A stretch of DNA of 64,000 nt from OLB6 sp964467455 (GCA_964467455.1 CAYXQJ010000015.1:10326-74325); one strand, 5' to 3'. Shown: positions 33,782-42,546, counted from the first letter of the stretch. The notes: generated by a model not told the origin, from the sequence alone. Numbers and translations: made by a program.

Positions 33782-33801
33782 GATGCAATAGTCAATAGGT
33801 T

Positions 33802-33809
33802 TATTTTTG
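33802..33809 (+). promoter_or_regulatory. -7 promoter element TATTTTTG, probable leaderless start
   Basis: A perfect TAnnTTTG box ends three bases before the ATG at 33813 of the MarR gene, leaving no room for a ribosome site. A clear TTTG -33 box at the usual distance is not seen. Confidence 0.5.
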
Positions 33810-33812
33810 CCT

Positions 33813-34262
33813 ATGGCTAAAAAAGTGTCTCCCGAAGACCCGACACCACCCCTCGTCACCGGCATCCTTGTCCACGGTGCTGCCCTGAAATGGCAAGCCG
33901 CAGCCGAGGCGATCGTCTCCGAATGGGGACTCACGGTTACGCAGTACGCACTGCTTTGGGGTGTTGGGATGTTGTCACGCGCCGAACTGCCCCTTACCCA
34001 AGTCCGATTGGCCCGTCATGTGGGCACGGACGTCATGCTGACCTCGAAACATGTCCGCGAGCTGGAGACGAAGCAGCTGATCGAGCGTCAACCACATCCG
34101 ACCGATACGCGGGCTCGGAATCTGGTGCTGACCAAACAAGGACTGGCGGTGCTGAAGAAAGCCACCAAGGCGGTGTCGAAACTCGATGGCAAGATGTTCG
34201 GCAAACACGCCAACGAAAAGCTCGGTAAGGTCCTTGGCACCGTAACAGGAATGGTACCATGA
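33813..34262 (+). CDS. MarR-family transcriptional regulator
   Basis: A 149-residue MarR-type regulator with winged helix: LTVTQYALLWGVGML, LTQVRLARHVGTDVMLTSKH, VRELETKQLIERQPHPTDTR and ARNLVLTKQGLAVLKK. MarR dimers usually repress nearby genes and respond to small phenolics or oxidants. Divergent from the Rrf2 gene. The start ATG follows a TAnnTTTG box by three bases, and the stop overlaps the NAD synthetase start (ATGA), so it may control that operon. Confidence 0.9.
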   Translation: MAKKVSPEDPTPPLVTGILVHGAALKWQAAAEAIVSEWGLTVTQYALLWGVGMLSRAELPLTQVRLARHVGTDVMLTSKHVRELETKQLIERQPHPTDTRARNLVLTKQGLAVLKKATKAVSKLDGKMFGKHANEKLGKVLGTVTGMVP

Positions 34263-36208
34263 ATCCAGGCCTGATCTCCTCCCTCGGCTTTATCCGTGTG
34301 GCTGCCGTAAGCCCGGACCTGCATGTTGCTGACATTTCGTTCAACATCGACCAGTTGACCGCCTCCTTCGACGCCATGATCGGTCAGGGGGCAGATGTGG
34401 TCGTCTCACCCGAACTCTCCATCACGGGCTACACACTCGGCGATCTGGTCCGATTCCCCGATCTGCTCCACGGCGCTCTGCGCGGCCTTGATCAGATCCG
34501 CCATTGGTCCACGGGACGTTCGGCGTTGATCGTGGTCGGCCTGCCCATGGAAGTCCAAGGAGCACTGTACAACTGCGCCGCCGTGCTGCAAGACGGACAT
34601 GTTCGCGCCGTGGTCCCGAAGACCTTTCTACCGACAACACGTGAATTCTACGACCATCGATGGTTTAGAAGCGGCGCCGAAGCGCAGGCAGATCATGTGC
34701 GCATTGGACACGTCGACGTGCCCTTCGGTCCGGATCTGTTGATCGCGGATGAAGATGATCCCTCCTATCAGATCGGGATCGAGATCTGCGAAGACTTGTG
34801 GTCGGTGATCCCGCCAAGCAGCACGATGGCGATGGCCGGAGCAACGCTGATGCTGAATCTCTCGGCCAGTAATGAAGTGGTGGGCAAAGCCCAATATCGA
34901 CGCGACCTTGTCCTCGGACAGTCAGCGCGCACGTATACGGCCTATGTCTATGCGTCGAGCGGGCCGGGTGAGAGCACGACGGATACGGTCTTCAGCGGTC
35001 ACTGTATGATCGCCGAGAACGGCATCATGCTCACAGAGAGTCAGCGTCTGCAACTCTCCGGTACACACGTGATCGCCGACGTCGACCTCCAGCATCTGAT
35101 CACCGAGCGACTCAACGCATCATCCTTCTCGCAGCACGTCCCCGCAGATCCGTATCGGCGTGTGGTGTTGCGCCTTGATCGATCCAGACGCGACAGTATC
35201 CTACGACCCATCAGCCCCCTACCATTTGTGCCGAATGATGAAGAACATCGGGCACAACGTTGCCGGGAGATCGTCCAGCTGCAGGCAACGGCACTAGCGG
35301 TACGGATGCGGCATACGCGGTCGAAGAAGATGGTGATCGGCGTGAGCGGTGGACTAGATTCGACGTTGGCACTGTTGGTCTGCGAAGAGGCCTGCGATCT
35401 CTTAGGCATGGATCATACGGCTATCGTAGCGGTGTCGATGCCGGGATTTGGGACAACGTCGCGCACGCGTGAGAATGCCCATCGATTGATCGAGCGTGTT
35501 GGTGCGGAGTTCCGCGAGATCGACATCACGCCGGCAGTGTTGCAGCATTTCCGCGACCTTGGTCATGATGAGAACGATCATTCCGTTGTCTACGAAAATG
35601 CTCAGGCCAGAGAGCGTACGCAGATCTTGATGAACATCGCCAACCAGGTCGGTGGACTGGTGATCGGCACAGGCGACATGAGCGAGCTTGCTCTTGGTTG
35701 GTGCACCTATAACGCCGACCACATGTCGAACTATAACGTCAACTCCGGCGTGCCGAAGACACTCGTCAAATACGTGATCGAATGGTTCAGCACGTCGCGT
35801 GCCGATGAAGGCCTGAGAGCAGCATTGAAAGATATCGTCGATACACCGATCTCTCCGGAACTCTTGCCGCCATCAGGGGAAGGGGGCATTGTACAGCGCA
35901 CAGAAGACCTGTTGGGTCCGTATGAAGTGCACGACTTCTTCCTCTACGAATTCGTTCGCATGCAACGTCCTGTGAAGTCCGTAGTTGTGTTAGCGATGAC
36001 AGCCTTTGCTGATCGGTATTCGGAACATCAGGTCTTGAGTTGGTGCAAGGTCTTCCTTGAGCGATTCTTTAGCCAACAGTTCAAACGGTCCACCGTACCG
36101 GACGGCGTGAAGATCGGCTCGGTCTGTCTGTCACCGCGGGCAGATTGGCGAATGCCTTCTGATGCCAGAGCTGATGTCTGGCTCCGTGAACTCGAAACGA
36201 TTTTGTAA
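34259..36208 (+). CDS. nadE: Glutamine-dependent NAD+ synthetase
   Basis: A 649-residue two-domain enzyme that amidates nicotinic acid adenine dinucleotide, the last step of NAD synthesis. The N-terminal nitrilase-type glutaminase has Glu in VVSPELSITGY, Lys in AVVPKTFLPT and Cys in IGIEICEDLW. The C-terminal ATP-pyrophosphatase domain has the P-loop GVSGGLDSTLALL near 362 and MSELALGWCTYNADHMSNYN. Length fits the group of fused enzymes. It is in an apparent operon with the MarR gene upstream and the response regulator downstream. Confidence 0.96.
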   Translation: MNPGLISSLGFIRVAAVSPDLHVADISFNIDQLTASFDAMIGQGADVVVSPELSITGYTLGDLVRFPDLLHGALRGLDQIRHWSTGRSALIVVGLPMEVQGALYNCAAVLQDGHVRAVVPKTFLPTTREFYDHRWFRSGAEAQADHVRIGHVDVPFGPDLLIADEDDPSYQIGIEICEDLWSVIPPSSTMAMAGATLMLNLSASNEVVGKAQYRRDLVLGQSARTYTAYVYASSGPGESTTDTVFSGHCMIAENGIMLTESQRLQLSGTHVIADVDLQHLITERLNASSFSQHVPADPYRRVVLRLDRSRRDSILRPISPLPFVPNDEEHRAQRCREIVQLQATALAVRMRHTRSKKMVIGVSGGLDSTLALLVCEEACDLLGMDHTAIVAVSMPGFGTTSRTRENAHRLIERVGAEFREIDITPAVLQHFRDLGHDENDHSVVYENAQARERTQILMNIANQVGGLVIGTGDMSELALGWCTYNADHMSNYNVNSGVPKTLVKYVIEWFSTSRADEGLRAALKDIVDTPISPELLPPSGEGGIVQRTEDLLGPYEVHDFFLYEFVRMQRPVKSVVVLAMTAFADRYSEHQVLSWCKVFLERFFSQQFKRSTVPDGVKIGSVCLSPRADWRMPSDARADVWLRELETIL

Positions 36209-36240
36209 CTTGTGGGAATTGAGCAGAGGAATTACGCGGT

Positions 36241-36918
36241 ATGAGCAGTCCTAACAATCCGATCAGGATCCTGATCTCGGATGATCACGAGATCTCGCGC
36301 ATTGGTATCCGTCGGCTCGTGGCCGGCGCCAATGACATCGAGGTCGTGGCCGAGGCCGTCAACGGTGCGCAGACCATCGATCTGGCCGCAACGCTGAGGC
36401 CCAACGTGATCTTGTTGGATGTGTTTATGCCTCAGGTCTCGGGCATCGAGGCCGCTCAAAAGATCAAAGCAGACCACGCGGACATCCGCATCATCATGCT
36501 ATCCTCGTCCGAAGATGCACAGTCGATCGAACGCGCCATGTATGCCGGCGCTGACGGCTATCTTTCCAAAGAGGTCACCTCGACCGAATTGGTGGAGGCG
36601 ATCCGTAACGTGGTTATCGGTGAGCGAGTCTTCAGCCGCACGATCCTCAACCACCTGGAAGGCAAGCAGGAGAAGTCGCAAGACAACGAGCCGCCGGTGT
36701 CGTTGACGAAGCGCGAAGAAGAGATCGTCACGCTTGTGGCCAAGGGCATGACCAGTCAAGAGATCGGCAAGCTGCTCTTCATCAGTCCGCGTACCGTTGA
36801 AACGCACCGTGCCCGCATTATGGACAAACTTGGTGTCAGCAATGCCGTCGGCCTAGTTCGTTTCGCCCTGCTGCACGCCACGTACTTCAACCTCAACAAC
36901 ACCAACGATGCTTCCTGA
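36241..36918 (+). CDS. NarL/LuxR-type response regulator
   Basis: A 225-residue two-component regulator. The receiver domain has the acidic pair DDHE near residues 13-16, the phosphoacceptor Asp in VILLDVFMPQVSG near 60, and Lys in GYLSKEVTS. The C-terminal LuxR helix-turn-helix reads LTKREEEIVTLVAKGMTSQEI...RTVETHRARIMDKLGVSN. No histidine kinase is encoded in the window, so the partner is unknown. Confidence 0.93.
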   Translation: MSSPNNPIRILISDDHEISRIGIRRLVAGANDIEVVAEAVNGAQTIDLAATLRPNVILLDVFMPQVSGIEAAQKIKADHADIRIIMLSSSEDAQSIERAMYAGADGYLSKEVTSTELVEAIRNVVIGERVFSRTILNHLEGKQEKSQDNEPPVSLTKREEEIVTLVAKGMTSQEIGKLLFISPRTVETHRARIMDKLGVSNAVGLVRFALLHATYFNLNNTNDAS

Positions 36919-36941
36919 TCGTCGGTAGCGTCCGATCGATC

Positions 36942-37829
36942 ATGGAACACATCACCTCGTACCTCCACCCCGACGTTGTTGCCAAACTGGGCAGCATGGA
37001 ACTGCGGGCGCGACTTGTTGTTGAAGGCTTCATCACTGGCCTCCATAAGTCGCCGTTTCACGGCTTTAGTTCGGAGTTCTCCGAACACCGGCAGTATCGG
37101 GCCGGCGACGACCTCAAGCATATCGACTGGAAGATCTACGGTCGCTCCGACCGCTTCTACGTCAAACAATACGAAGACGAGACCAACCTCCGTTGTGTGA
37201 TCGCCGTCGACAGTAGCGCTTCGATGAACTATGCGTCCGAAGGCCACATCACGAAGTTCGCCTATGCCAGCTACCTGGCTGCCGCACTTTCGTATCTGAT
37301 CCTTCAGCAGCGTGATGCTGCAGGCCTGGCCCTCTACAACACCGACGTGACCACGTATCTGCCGCCGCGGAGCAAACGGTCGTACATTCAGGAACTGGTC
37401 AAGACCCTCGGCGAAGCACGTCCTTCCAGCACTACCGGTACGGCCACGGCCCTGCACCATCTCGCCGAACGCCTCTCCCGTAGGGGGCTGGTGGTGATCA
37501 TCAGCGATCTGTTCGATGATCCGCAGCAGATCCTGCAGGCGCTGCGACATTTCCGTCACGACAAACACGACGTCTTGGTGATGCAGGTCCTCGATCCGCG
37601 CGAAGTGGATTTCAACTTCTCGTCCGCCGCCGTCTTCAAAGACATGGAAACGGGCGAGGAGCTGACCACACAGCCGTTGCATCTTCAACGCAGTTATCGT
37701 GCCGCAATGGACGATTTTTGTACAGAGATCAAGCGCGGATGTTTCGCCCAGAATATCGACTATGTGCGGATCACGACGGATAAGACGTTTGATGTTGCGT
37801 TGCGCGAGTACCTCAATGTGAGAATGTGA
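36942..37829 (+). CDS. DUF58 domain protein
   Basis: A 295-residue protein of the DUF58 family with a von Willebrand A-like fold: the family phrase EFSEHRQYRAGDDLKHIDWKIYGR (seen in pieces EHRQYRAGDDLKHIDWK and YGRSDRFYVKQYEDE), the MIDAS-like AVDSSASMNY, and VVIISDLFDD. DUF58 proteins usually pair with MoxR AAA ATPases in envelope or metabolic complexes, but no MoxR gene is adjacent. The last codons lie in an octad repeat (GTGAGAAT). Confidence 0.9.
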   Translation: MEHITSYLHPDVVAKLGSMELRARLVVEGFITGLHKSPFHGFSSEFSEHRQYRAGDDLKHIDWKIYGRSDRFYVKQYEDETNLRCVIAVDSSASMNYASEGHITKFAYASYLAAALSYLILQQRDAAGLALYNTDVTTYLPPRSKRSYIQELVKTLGEARPSSTTGTATALHHLAERLSRRGLVVIISDLFDDPQQILQALRHFRHDKHDVLVMQVLDPREVDFNFSSAAVFKDMETGEELTTQPLHLQRSYRAAMDDFCTEIKRGCFAQNIDYVRITTDKTFDVALREYLNVRM

Positions 37830-37841
37830 GAATATGAGAAT
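37818..37841. repeat. Octad array GTGAGAAT x3 across a gene junction
   Basis: GTGAGAAT, GTGAGAAT, ATGAGAAT: period 8, covering the last codons and TGA stop (37827-37829) of the DUF58 gene and supplying the ATG (37834) of dapA. Confidence 0.85.
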
Positions 37842-38718
37842 GTTAGTTCGAGGGCTTTACACGGCGGTGGTGACACCGTTCACGGCGAGTGGCGAGATCG
37901 ATGAGGCAGGGTTTGTGCGTCTAGTGGATGCACAGATCGCCGGCGGCGTCCAAGGTATCGTTGTCTCGGGCTCGACAGGAGAAGGGGCGACCACGACCTT
38001 GGCAGAGAAAGAGCGTCTATGGCGCTTGGCCGTTGAGCGGGCCGAAGGGAAGATCCAGATCATCGCCGGCACAGGATCCAACGATACGCGCGCGACGGTG
38101 GAGGCAACACGTGTTGCATCGGCCATCGGAGTGGATGCGGTGTTGATCGTTACGCCATACTACAACAAGCCCACACCGGCCGGGTTGTTGGCGCACCATG
38201 CAGCGATCGCCGACGCATCGGATGTACCGCAGATCTTGTACAACGTTCCGGGGCGTACCGGGACGAACATGACGGCGGAGACGCAGCTGGCCATTGCCGA
38301 GTCGATACCGACCGTGATCGCTACGAAGGAGGCATCGGCAAACCTTGAACAGATGAGTGAGATCATCGTCAACGCACCCTCACATTTCTCGCTGTTGGCC
38401 GGTGATGACTCGCTCACCCTCCCCATCATTGCCCTCGGCGGTGTCGGCGTGATCGCCGTGATCAGCAACTACGCACCGAAAACGTTCGGTGCACTGGTGC
38501 AAGCATCCCTTGCCGGCGACTATGCTACGGCACGCACACATCAAGCCACACTCATGCCGTGGTATAAGGCCAACTTCATCGAGAGCAATCCGCTTCCGGT
38601 GAAGTACATCATGCATAAACTGCACGGCATCGAGCTCACCTTCCGTCTGCCGTTGGTGGCCCCGACATCTGCAACGTGTTCCCGACTTGATACATTGATG
38701 ATAGATCTTCCTGCATAG
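37834..38718 (+). CDS. dapA: 4-hydroxy-tetrahydrodipicolinate synthase
   Basis: A 294-residue class I aldolase that condenses pyruvate with aspartate semialdehyde in lysine/diaminopimelate synthesis. Schiff-base Lys165 (VIATKEAS), Tyr136 in ILYNVPGRTG and the SGSTGEGATTT motif at 45-55 are in place. Start ATG 37834, or 37840 six bases on; the first is part of an octad array. Four bases after the DUF58 stop, so probably the same operon. Confidence 0.95.
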   Translation: MRMLVRGLYTAVVTPFTASGEIDEAGFVRLVDAQIAGGVQGIVVSGSTGEGATTTLAEKERLWRLAVERAEGKIQIIAGTGSNDTRATVEATRVASAIGVDAVLIVTPYYNKPTPAGLLAHHAAIADASDVPQILYNVPGRTGTNMTAETQLAIAESIPTVIATKEASANLEQMSEIIVNAPSHFSLLAGDDSLTLPIIALGGVGVIAVISNYAPKTFGALVQASLAGDYATARTHQATLMPWYKANFIESNPLPVKYIMHKLHGIELTFRLPLVAPTSATCSRLDTLMIDLPA

Positions 38719-38727
38719 GAGCTTGTC

Positions 38728-39237
38728 ATGGCCGACCGCAACTGGAAACAGGTGGTGATCCACGAATTCAAAGCAATGGTCGGCATTCTGCTGTATCTCA
38801 TCTTTGTCTTCTGCGCACTCATCCTTTACAAGTCGCTCGTCCTCGGTGATTCGTCACAAGGGACCTTCGATCTCCCGCTGATCTTCGTCAAATCCGCCGT
38901 CTTGGCCAAGGTGATTCTCATCGGCCGCCTGATCCCGTTCATCCGCGTCTTTGACAATCTCCCGCTCATCATCCCCACGGTCTATAAGACCGTGTTCTTT
39001 GTTGTCTTCACGTTCTTCTTCGAAATGGTGGAGCACTCCGTCTCCGGTATGTTCAGCGGCATCGGTGCTATCGAAGGAATGGCAGAATTCTTCAACGCCA
39101 GCCAAGAAGAGGTCATCTCCCGCTTCGTCCTCGTCACCCTTGCCTATTTCCCCATGTTCGTCTTTGGTGAGATCGATAGAGTGGTAGGGGGCGGAAAGCT
39201 GTTCTCGCTGTTCTTTAGAGAACGTCAATCTGCCTAG
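38728..39237 (+). CDS. Conserved membrane protein
   Basis: A 169-residue inner-membrane protein with about four hydrophobic segments (MVGILLYLIFVFCALILY; LIFVKSAVLAKVILIG; TVFFVVFTFFFEMV; RFVLVTLAYFPMFVFGEI). I do not recognise a function. Ten bases after dapA and before folP on the same strand. A possible ribosome site TAGGAG lies at 38717-38722. Its TAG stop starts the TAGCACAC octad array. Confidence 0.7.
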   Translation: MADRNWKQVVIHEFKAMVGILLYLIFVFCALILYKSLVLGDSSQGTFDLPLIFVKSAVLAKVILIGRLIPFIRVFDNLPLIIPTVYKTVFFVVFTFFFEMVEHSVSGMFSGIGAIEGMAEFFNASQEEVISRFVLVTLAYFPMFVFGEIDRVVGGGKLFSLFFRERQSA

Positions 39238-39262
39238 CACACTAGCACACTAGCACACTAGC
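39235..39262. repeat. Octad array TAGCACAC x3
   Basis: Three TAGCACAC units and a partial one fill the gap from the stop codon of the membrane protein (39235-39237) to the folP ATG (39263). Reverse complement of the unit at 14202-14241. Confidence 0.92.
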
Positions 39263-40063
39263 ATGTTGATTCAAGGCATCATCAACACTACACCCGACTC
39301 CTTCTCCGACGGCGGACTGTTCACGTCTGCGGCCGAGGCCGTTGATCATGCGCTTCGTTTGATCGATGAGGGGGCGGACATTCTCGACATTGGTGGTGAG
39401 AGTACACGTCCGGGTTCTGTTCCTGTGCCGATCGATGTTGAGTATGAACGCGTCATCCCGGTGATCGAAGGGATACGACGGGTTAATAGTACCATTCCGA
39501 TCTCGATCGATACGATGAAGTCGATCATCGCGCGTGCGGCGATCGATGCGGGGGCGACGATGATCAATGACGTGACGGCCGGGCGGTATGACGAGGCAAT
39601 GTTCCGGACGGCAGCGGAGACTGGTGTGCCCCTTATCCTGATGCATATGTTGGGTGAGCCCAAGACCATGCAGGAAGCACCGCAGTACGCGGACGTGGTC
39701 GCTGAGGTGACAACGTTCTTGCGCGAACGTACGGAGACGGCGCGAGCCAGCGGCGTCCGCACGATCTACGTCGATCCGGGTATCGGCTTCGGCAAGACCC
39801 TTGACCACAACCTTGCGTTGTTGCGAGATCTTGATCGCTGTGCCGACATCGCACCTGTTGTCTTAGGCATCTCGCGCAAACGGTTCATCGGTGCGCTGAC
39901 CGGCATTGACGTTGCCGCCGATCGTGATGTGCCGACGGCGTTGCTGCATGCGCTGTTGTGGACGAAGAAGGTCGAGATCGTCCGCGTCCACAACGTCAAG
40001 ATGTTATCGATGCTGCGAACGCTTTCTCAAGTTCTAGACCCCAATTCCGCAACGCTTCGATGA
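39263..40063 (+). CDS. folP: Dihydropteroate synthase
   Basis: A 266-residue TIM-barrel enzyme joining para-aminobenzoate to the pterin in folate synthesis. Signatures: GIINTTPDSFSDGG at 5-18, DIGGESTRPGS, ISIDTMKS, VDPGIGFGKT and LGISRKRFIG. The short N-terminus before the first strand is a little less than usual but acceptable. The 3' end overlaps the convergent HxlR gene by 68 bases. folK and folB lie 16 kb away. Confidence 0.95.
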   Translation: MLIQGIINTTPDSFSDGGLFTSAAEAVDHALRLIDEGADILDIGGESTRPGSVPVPIDVEYERVIPVIEGIRRVNSTIPISIDTMKSIIARAAIDAGATMINDVTAGRYDEAMFRTAAETGVPLILMHMLGEPKTMQEAPQYADVVAEVTTFLRERTETARASGVRTIYVDPGIGFGKTLDHNLALLRDLDRCADIAPVVLGISRKRFIGALTGIDVAADRDVPTALLHALLWTKKVEIVRVHNVKMLSMLRTLSQVLDPNSATLR

Positions 40064-40346
40064 TCGGCAAGGCGGATCGACCGCGGTCGGTGAGGGCGTA
40101 TTCAACATGGGGCGGGATCACGGGATAGACCGTCCGCGTGACAAAGCCGTCGGCTTCCAACTCCCTCAGTTGTTGGGTGAGCATTTTCGTGGTGATCCCG
40201 GGAATATCGGCCCGCAGCTCACCATAGCGCCACACCCGCTCACGTAGGCGCCAGAGGATGGGGATCTTCCACTTCCCGCCGATAAAGTGCAGGGCAAATT
40301 CGACCGGATTGTGATAGGTCGCCCCCTGAAATTCAAATGACGGCAT
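39996..40346 (-). CDS. HxlR-family transcriptional regulator
   Basis: A 116-residue winged-helix protein of the HxlR family, with phrases ALHFIGGKWKIPILWRL, FGELRADIPG-like (here YGELRADIPGI), KMLTQQLRELEADGFV, VEYALTDRGRSALPI. It is divergent from the DJ-1 family gene, the usual arrangement for regulator and target, and probably acts on the shared 127-base intergenic region. Convergent with and overlapping folP by 68 bases. Confidence 0.92.
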   Translation of the reverse strand: MPSFEFQGATYHNPVEFALHFIGGKWKIPILWRLRERVWRYGELRADIPGITTKMLTQQLRELEADGFVTRTVYPVIPPHVEYALTDRGRSALPIIEALRNWGLELEKAFAASITS

Positions 40347-40370
40347 CTTATAACTCCATCAAATAAAGAA

Positions 40371-40400
40371 GATGTACTAAAAGGTGTGTATCATACATCT
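40371..40400. promoter_or_regulatory. Candidate HxlR operator
   Basis: Inverted repeats between the divergent HxlR and DJ-1 genes: GATGTA (40371-40376) with TACATC (40395-40400), and inside them the perfect odd palindrome TGTAT-C-ATACA (40387-40397). Confidence 0.5.
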
Positions 40401-40473
40401 TGGTGCATACTTGACTAAAATAACGATAAGGGGCAAGTTCGCACCTGTATTTCTTACACAATCAGGAACGAAC

Positions 40474-41190
40474 ATGTCTGCTAGAAAGATCTTGATGGTC
40501 GCTGCTAACCCGTCGACCTCACCAACCACCGGATGGCCAGTGGGATTGTGGATCGCCGAACTTGCCCATCCGTGGTTCACCTTCACCGAGAAGGGATATC
40601 AGGTCGACATCGCCTCCGTTGATGGCGGCGACCTGGAGATCGATGGATTCAGCGATCCACGTCATGAGTCCGGCTACTCGGCCCACGACATCTTGTCGCT
40701 CGGCTTTCTCACGTCACCGACGCATGCGGCGATGTTGAAAAACACGCGTTCGATCGCCGATATCAACCTGGCCGAGTACGATGCCATCTTCCTCGTTGGT
40801 GGACAATCGCCGATGATCACGTTCCGCGGCAACGCCAAGGTGCAGAGACTGGTGCGAGATGCCTACGAAGCAAACAAGATCGTGGCCATCGTATGTCACG
40901 CTACGTGTGTGTTGTTGGAGACCACGCTTAGCGATGGGACATTGTTGGCGTCAGGGAAGACGTGGACAGGCTTTGCCGATGCCGAAGAGCAATATGCCGA
41001 TGCCTTCGTTGGACAACGCATTCAACCGTTCTGGATCGAAACGGAAGCGCGCGCCATCAAGGACACGAATTTCATCACCAGTGGTATGTTCCGTCCGTTC
41101 GCAGTTCGTGATGGACGCCTGATCACCGGACAACAACAGTACTCCGGTTCTGCCGCAGCAGAACTTGTGATCGAAGCGCTCGGAGTATAA
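40474..41190 (+). CDS. DJ-1/PfpI-family protein (class I glutamine amidotransferase-like)
   Basis: A 238-residue protein of the Hsp31/DJ-1 type: KILMVAANPSTSP, GLWIAELAHPWF, YDAIFLVGGQSPM and the nucleophile elbow IVAIVCHATCVLLE with the catalytic Cys. Relatives are glyoxalase III/deglycase-like or chaperones for carbonyl stress. Its divergent HxlR regulator suggests induction by aldehydes (inference). ATG 40474 starts MSARKILM; upstream in-frame codons fall in the promoter. Confidence 0.88.
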   Translation: MSARKILMVAANPSTSPTTGWPVGLWIAELAHPWFTFTEKGYQVDIASVDGGDLEIDGFSDPRHESGYSAHDILSLGFLTSPTHAAMLKNTRSIADINLAEYDAIFLVGGQSPMITFRGNAKVQRLVRDAYEANKIVAIVCHATCVLLETTLSDGTLLASGKTWTGFADAEEQYADAFVGQRIQPFWIETEARAIKDTNFITSGMFRPFAVRDGRLITGQQQYSGSAAAELVIEALGV

Positions 41191-41199
41191 ACAGTGCGC

Positions 41200-41967
41200 A
41201 TGTTCGGTATCATCGGCGCTGTCGTGGTCATGTGTGCTATCGGTACTTCGATGGTGTCGGCACAGATGACGGAAGCACTTGCACGCCTTGCTGACGCGGA
41301 TCAGAACGTAGCGGCGACCGTGTCGCTAAATGGAACGTATTCAGCCGGGACGATCGACCGAACGTTGATCCTCGCCGGTGTAGATGTTGCCGCGATCGGA
41401 CGCTTGGTAGGCGTCACATCGTCAACGTCCTTCACCTATGGGACGTTCGGCGCATACGTCACCGAACGCGATCTGCTGACAAAGAACTTCTTCTTCGTCG
41501 CACCACAAGAGCGGTGGTATCCGTTCGTGATGCTGTGGTACGAACGCGGACTTCGTCGTGCCATCGAGAACCGTATTCAACCGGCGCTCGGTGGCACGTG
41601 GGTCGCTCTACAAGACACGATCGGCTGGATGAGACTCTCTGCATCGGTGGCACCAGAGTTCACTGAGTTTCGCTCACCACTCCCCGATAGCCGATCTTCG
41701 ATCACCGTCTATCGTGCGATCGGTCGCGTCGCTGCATGGATCCGAACGTCGGATCATCGTTTTGCTGCCGACCTTGAATGTTGGGCACAGCCGAATGTTG
41801 AGGATCTCAGCGATGTTCGCGCTTATGCGAACATTTCGATCTCGGTAAAGATCGTTGACGAACTACGGCTGCGCGCTAACACCAAATGGATCCGCGAACC
41901 CTACGTACCGTCCACCGTTCAACCTGAAGATCTTCTGATTACGTTTGGATTGAGTTACACACTTTGA
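41200..41967 (+). CDS. Exported barrel-like protein of unknown function
   Basis: About 255 residues with signal peptide (IIGAVVVMCAIGTSMVSAQ), then amphipathic strands (WYPFVMLWYERGLRRAIENR, VYRAIGRVAAWIRTS, ANISISVKIVDELRLRANTK) and the end LLITFGLSYTL, which reads as an outer-membrane barrel, vaguely like DUF481 proteins. Not firmly assignable. ATG 41200 is chosen; GTG 41194 is also possible. Nine bases after the DJ-1 family gene. Confidence 0.65.
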   Translation: MFGIIGAVVVMCAIGTSMVSAQMTEALARLADADQNVAATVSLNGTYSAGTIDRTLILAGVDVAAIGRLVGVTSSTSFTYGTFGAYVTERDLLTKNFFFVAPQERWYPFVMLWYERGLRRAIENRIQPALGGTWVALQDTIGWMRLSASVAPEFTEFRSPLPDSRSSITVYRAIGRVAAWIRTSDHRFAADLECWAQPNVEDLSDVRAYANISISVKIVDELRLRANTKWIREPYVPSTVQPEDLLITFGLSYTL

Positions 41968-41979
41968 CCGGAACATCTC

Positions 41980-42546
41980 ATGAACATCACGATCATTGGC
42001 CAAGGTAAGGTTGGTACAGCTCTTGGCGAGAACCTTCGCAAACACGGACACGCGATCACGTATGCCGGACGCGAGAACGTCCGCGATGCTTCTTCTGGCG
42101 CCGATGCCATCATCGTTGCGGCTTCGCCGGTTGGTACCTTCGACATCATCGACGCCCTTAAGCCCGTTGTTGACGGCGTTGTCATCATCGACGCGATGAA
42201 CAGTGTCTCCAAGCGTCTCGAGAACTATTCCACCACGACGCATGCCTTCGCAGCGTTGTTGCCATCTGCCAAGGTGGTGAAGTGCTTCAACACCGTGGGC
42301 TACGAGACCATGGCTGACCCGGTCTTTGGAGATGTACACGCCGACATGTTCATGGCTGGTGATGATGCTGATGCCAAGGCCGTGGCCGAACGTCTCGCCC
42401 GTGACTGCGGCTTCGGTGTGTGCCACGACGTTGGTGGCTCCAATCGCTGGGAAACGCTCGAACATCTCGCCATGGTCTGGATCTCTCTTGCCATGTTCCA
42501 AGGTAAGGGGCGAGCATTTGCCTGGCATCTCGTGGAACGGCCATGA
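41980..42546 (+). CDS. NADPH-dependent F420 reductase-like oxidoreductase
   Basis: A 188-residue Rossmann protein of the NADP-oxidoreductase/coenzyme F420-dependent family: the dinucleotide fold GQGKVGTALGENLRKHGH, then ADAIIVAASP, KVVKCFNTVGYETM and DVGGSNRWETLEHLA. Many bacterial members do not use F420; the substrate is unknown. It overlaps the bestrophin gene by four bases. Confidence 0.85.
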   Translation: MNITIIGQGKVGTALGENLRKHGHAITYAGRENVRDASSGADAIIVAASPVGTFDIIDALKPVVDGVVIIDAMNSVSKRLENYSTTTHAFAALLPSAKVVKCFNTVGYETMADPVFGDVHADMFMAGDDADAKAVAERLARDCGFGVCHDVGGSNRWETLEHLAMVWISLAMFQGKGRAFAWHLVERP

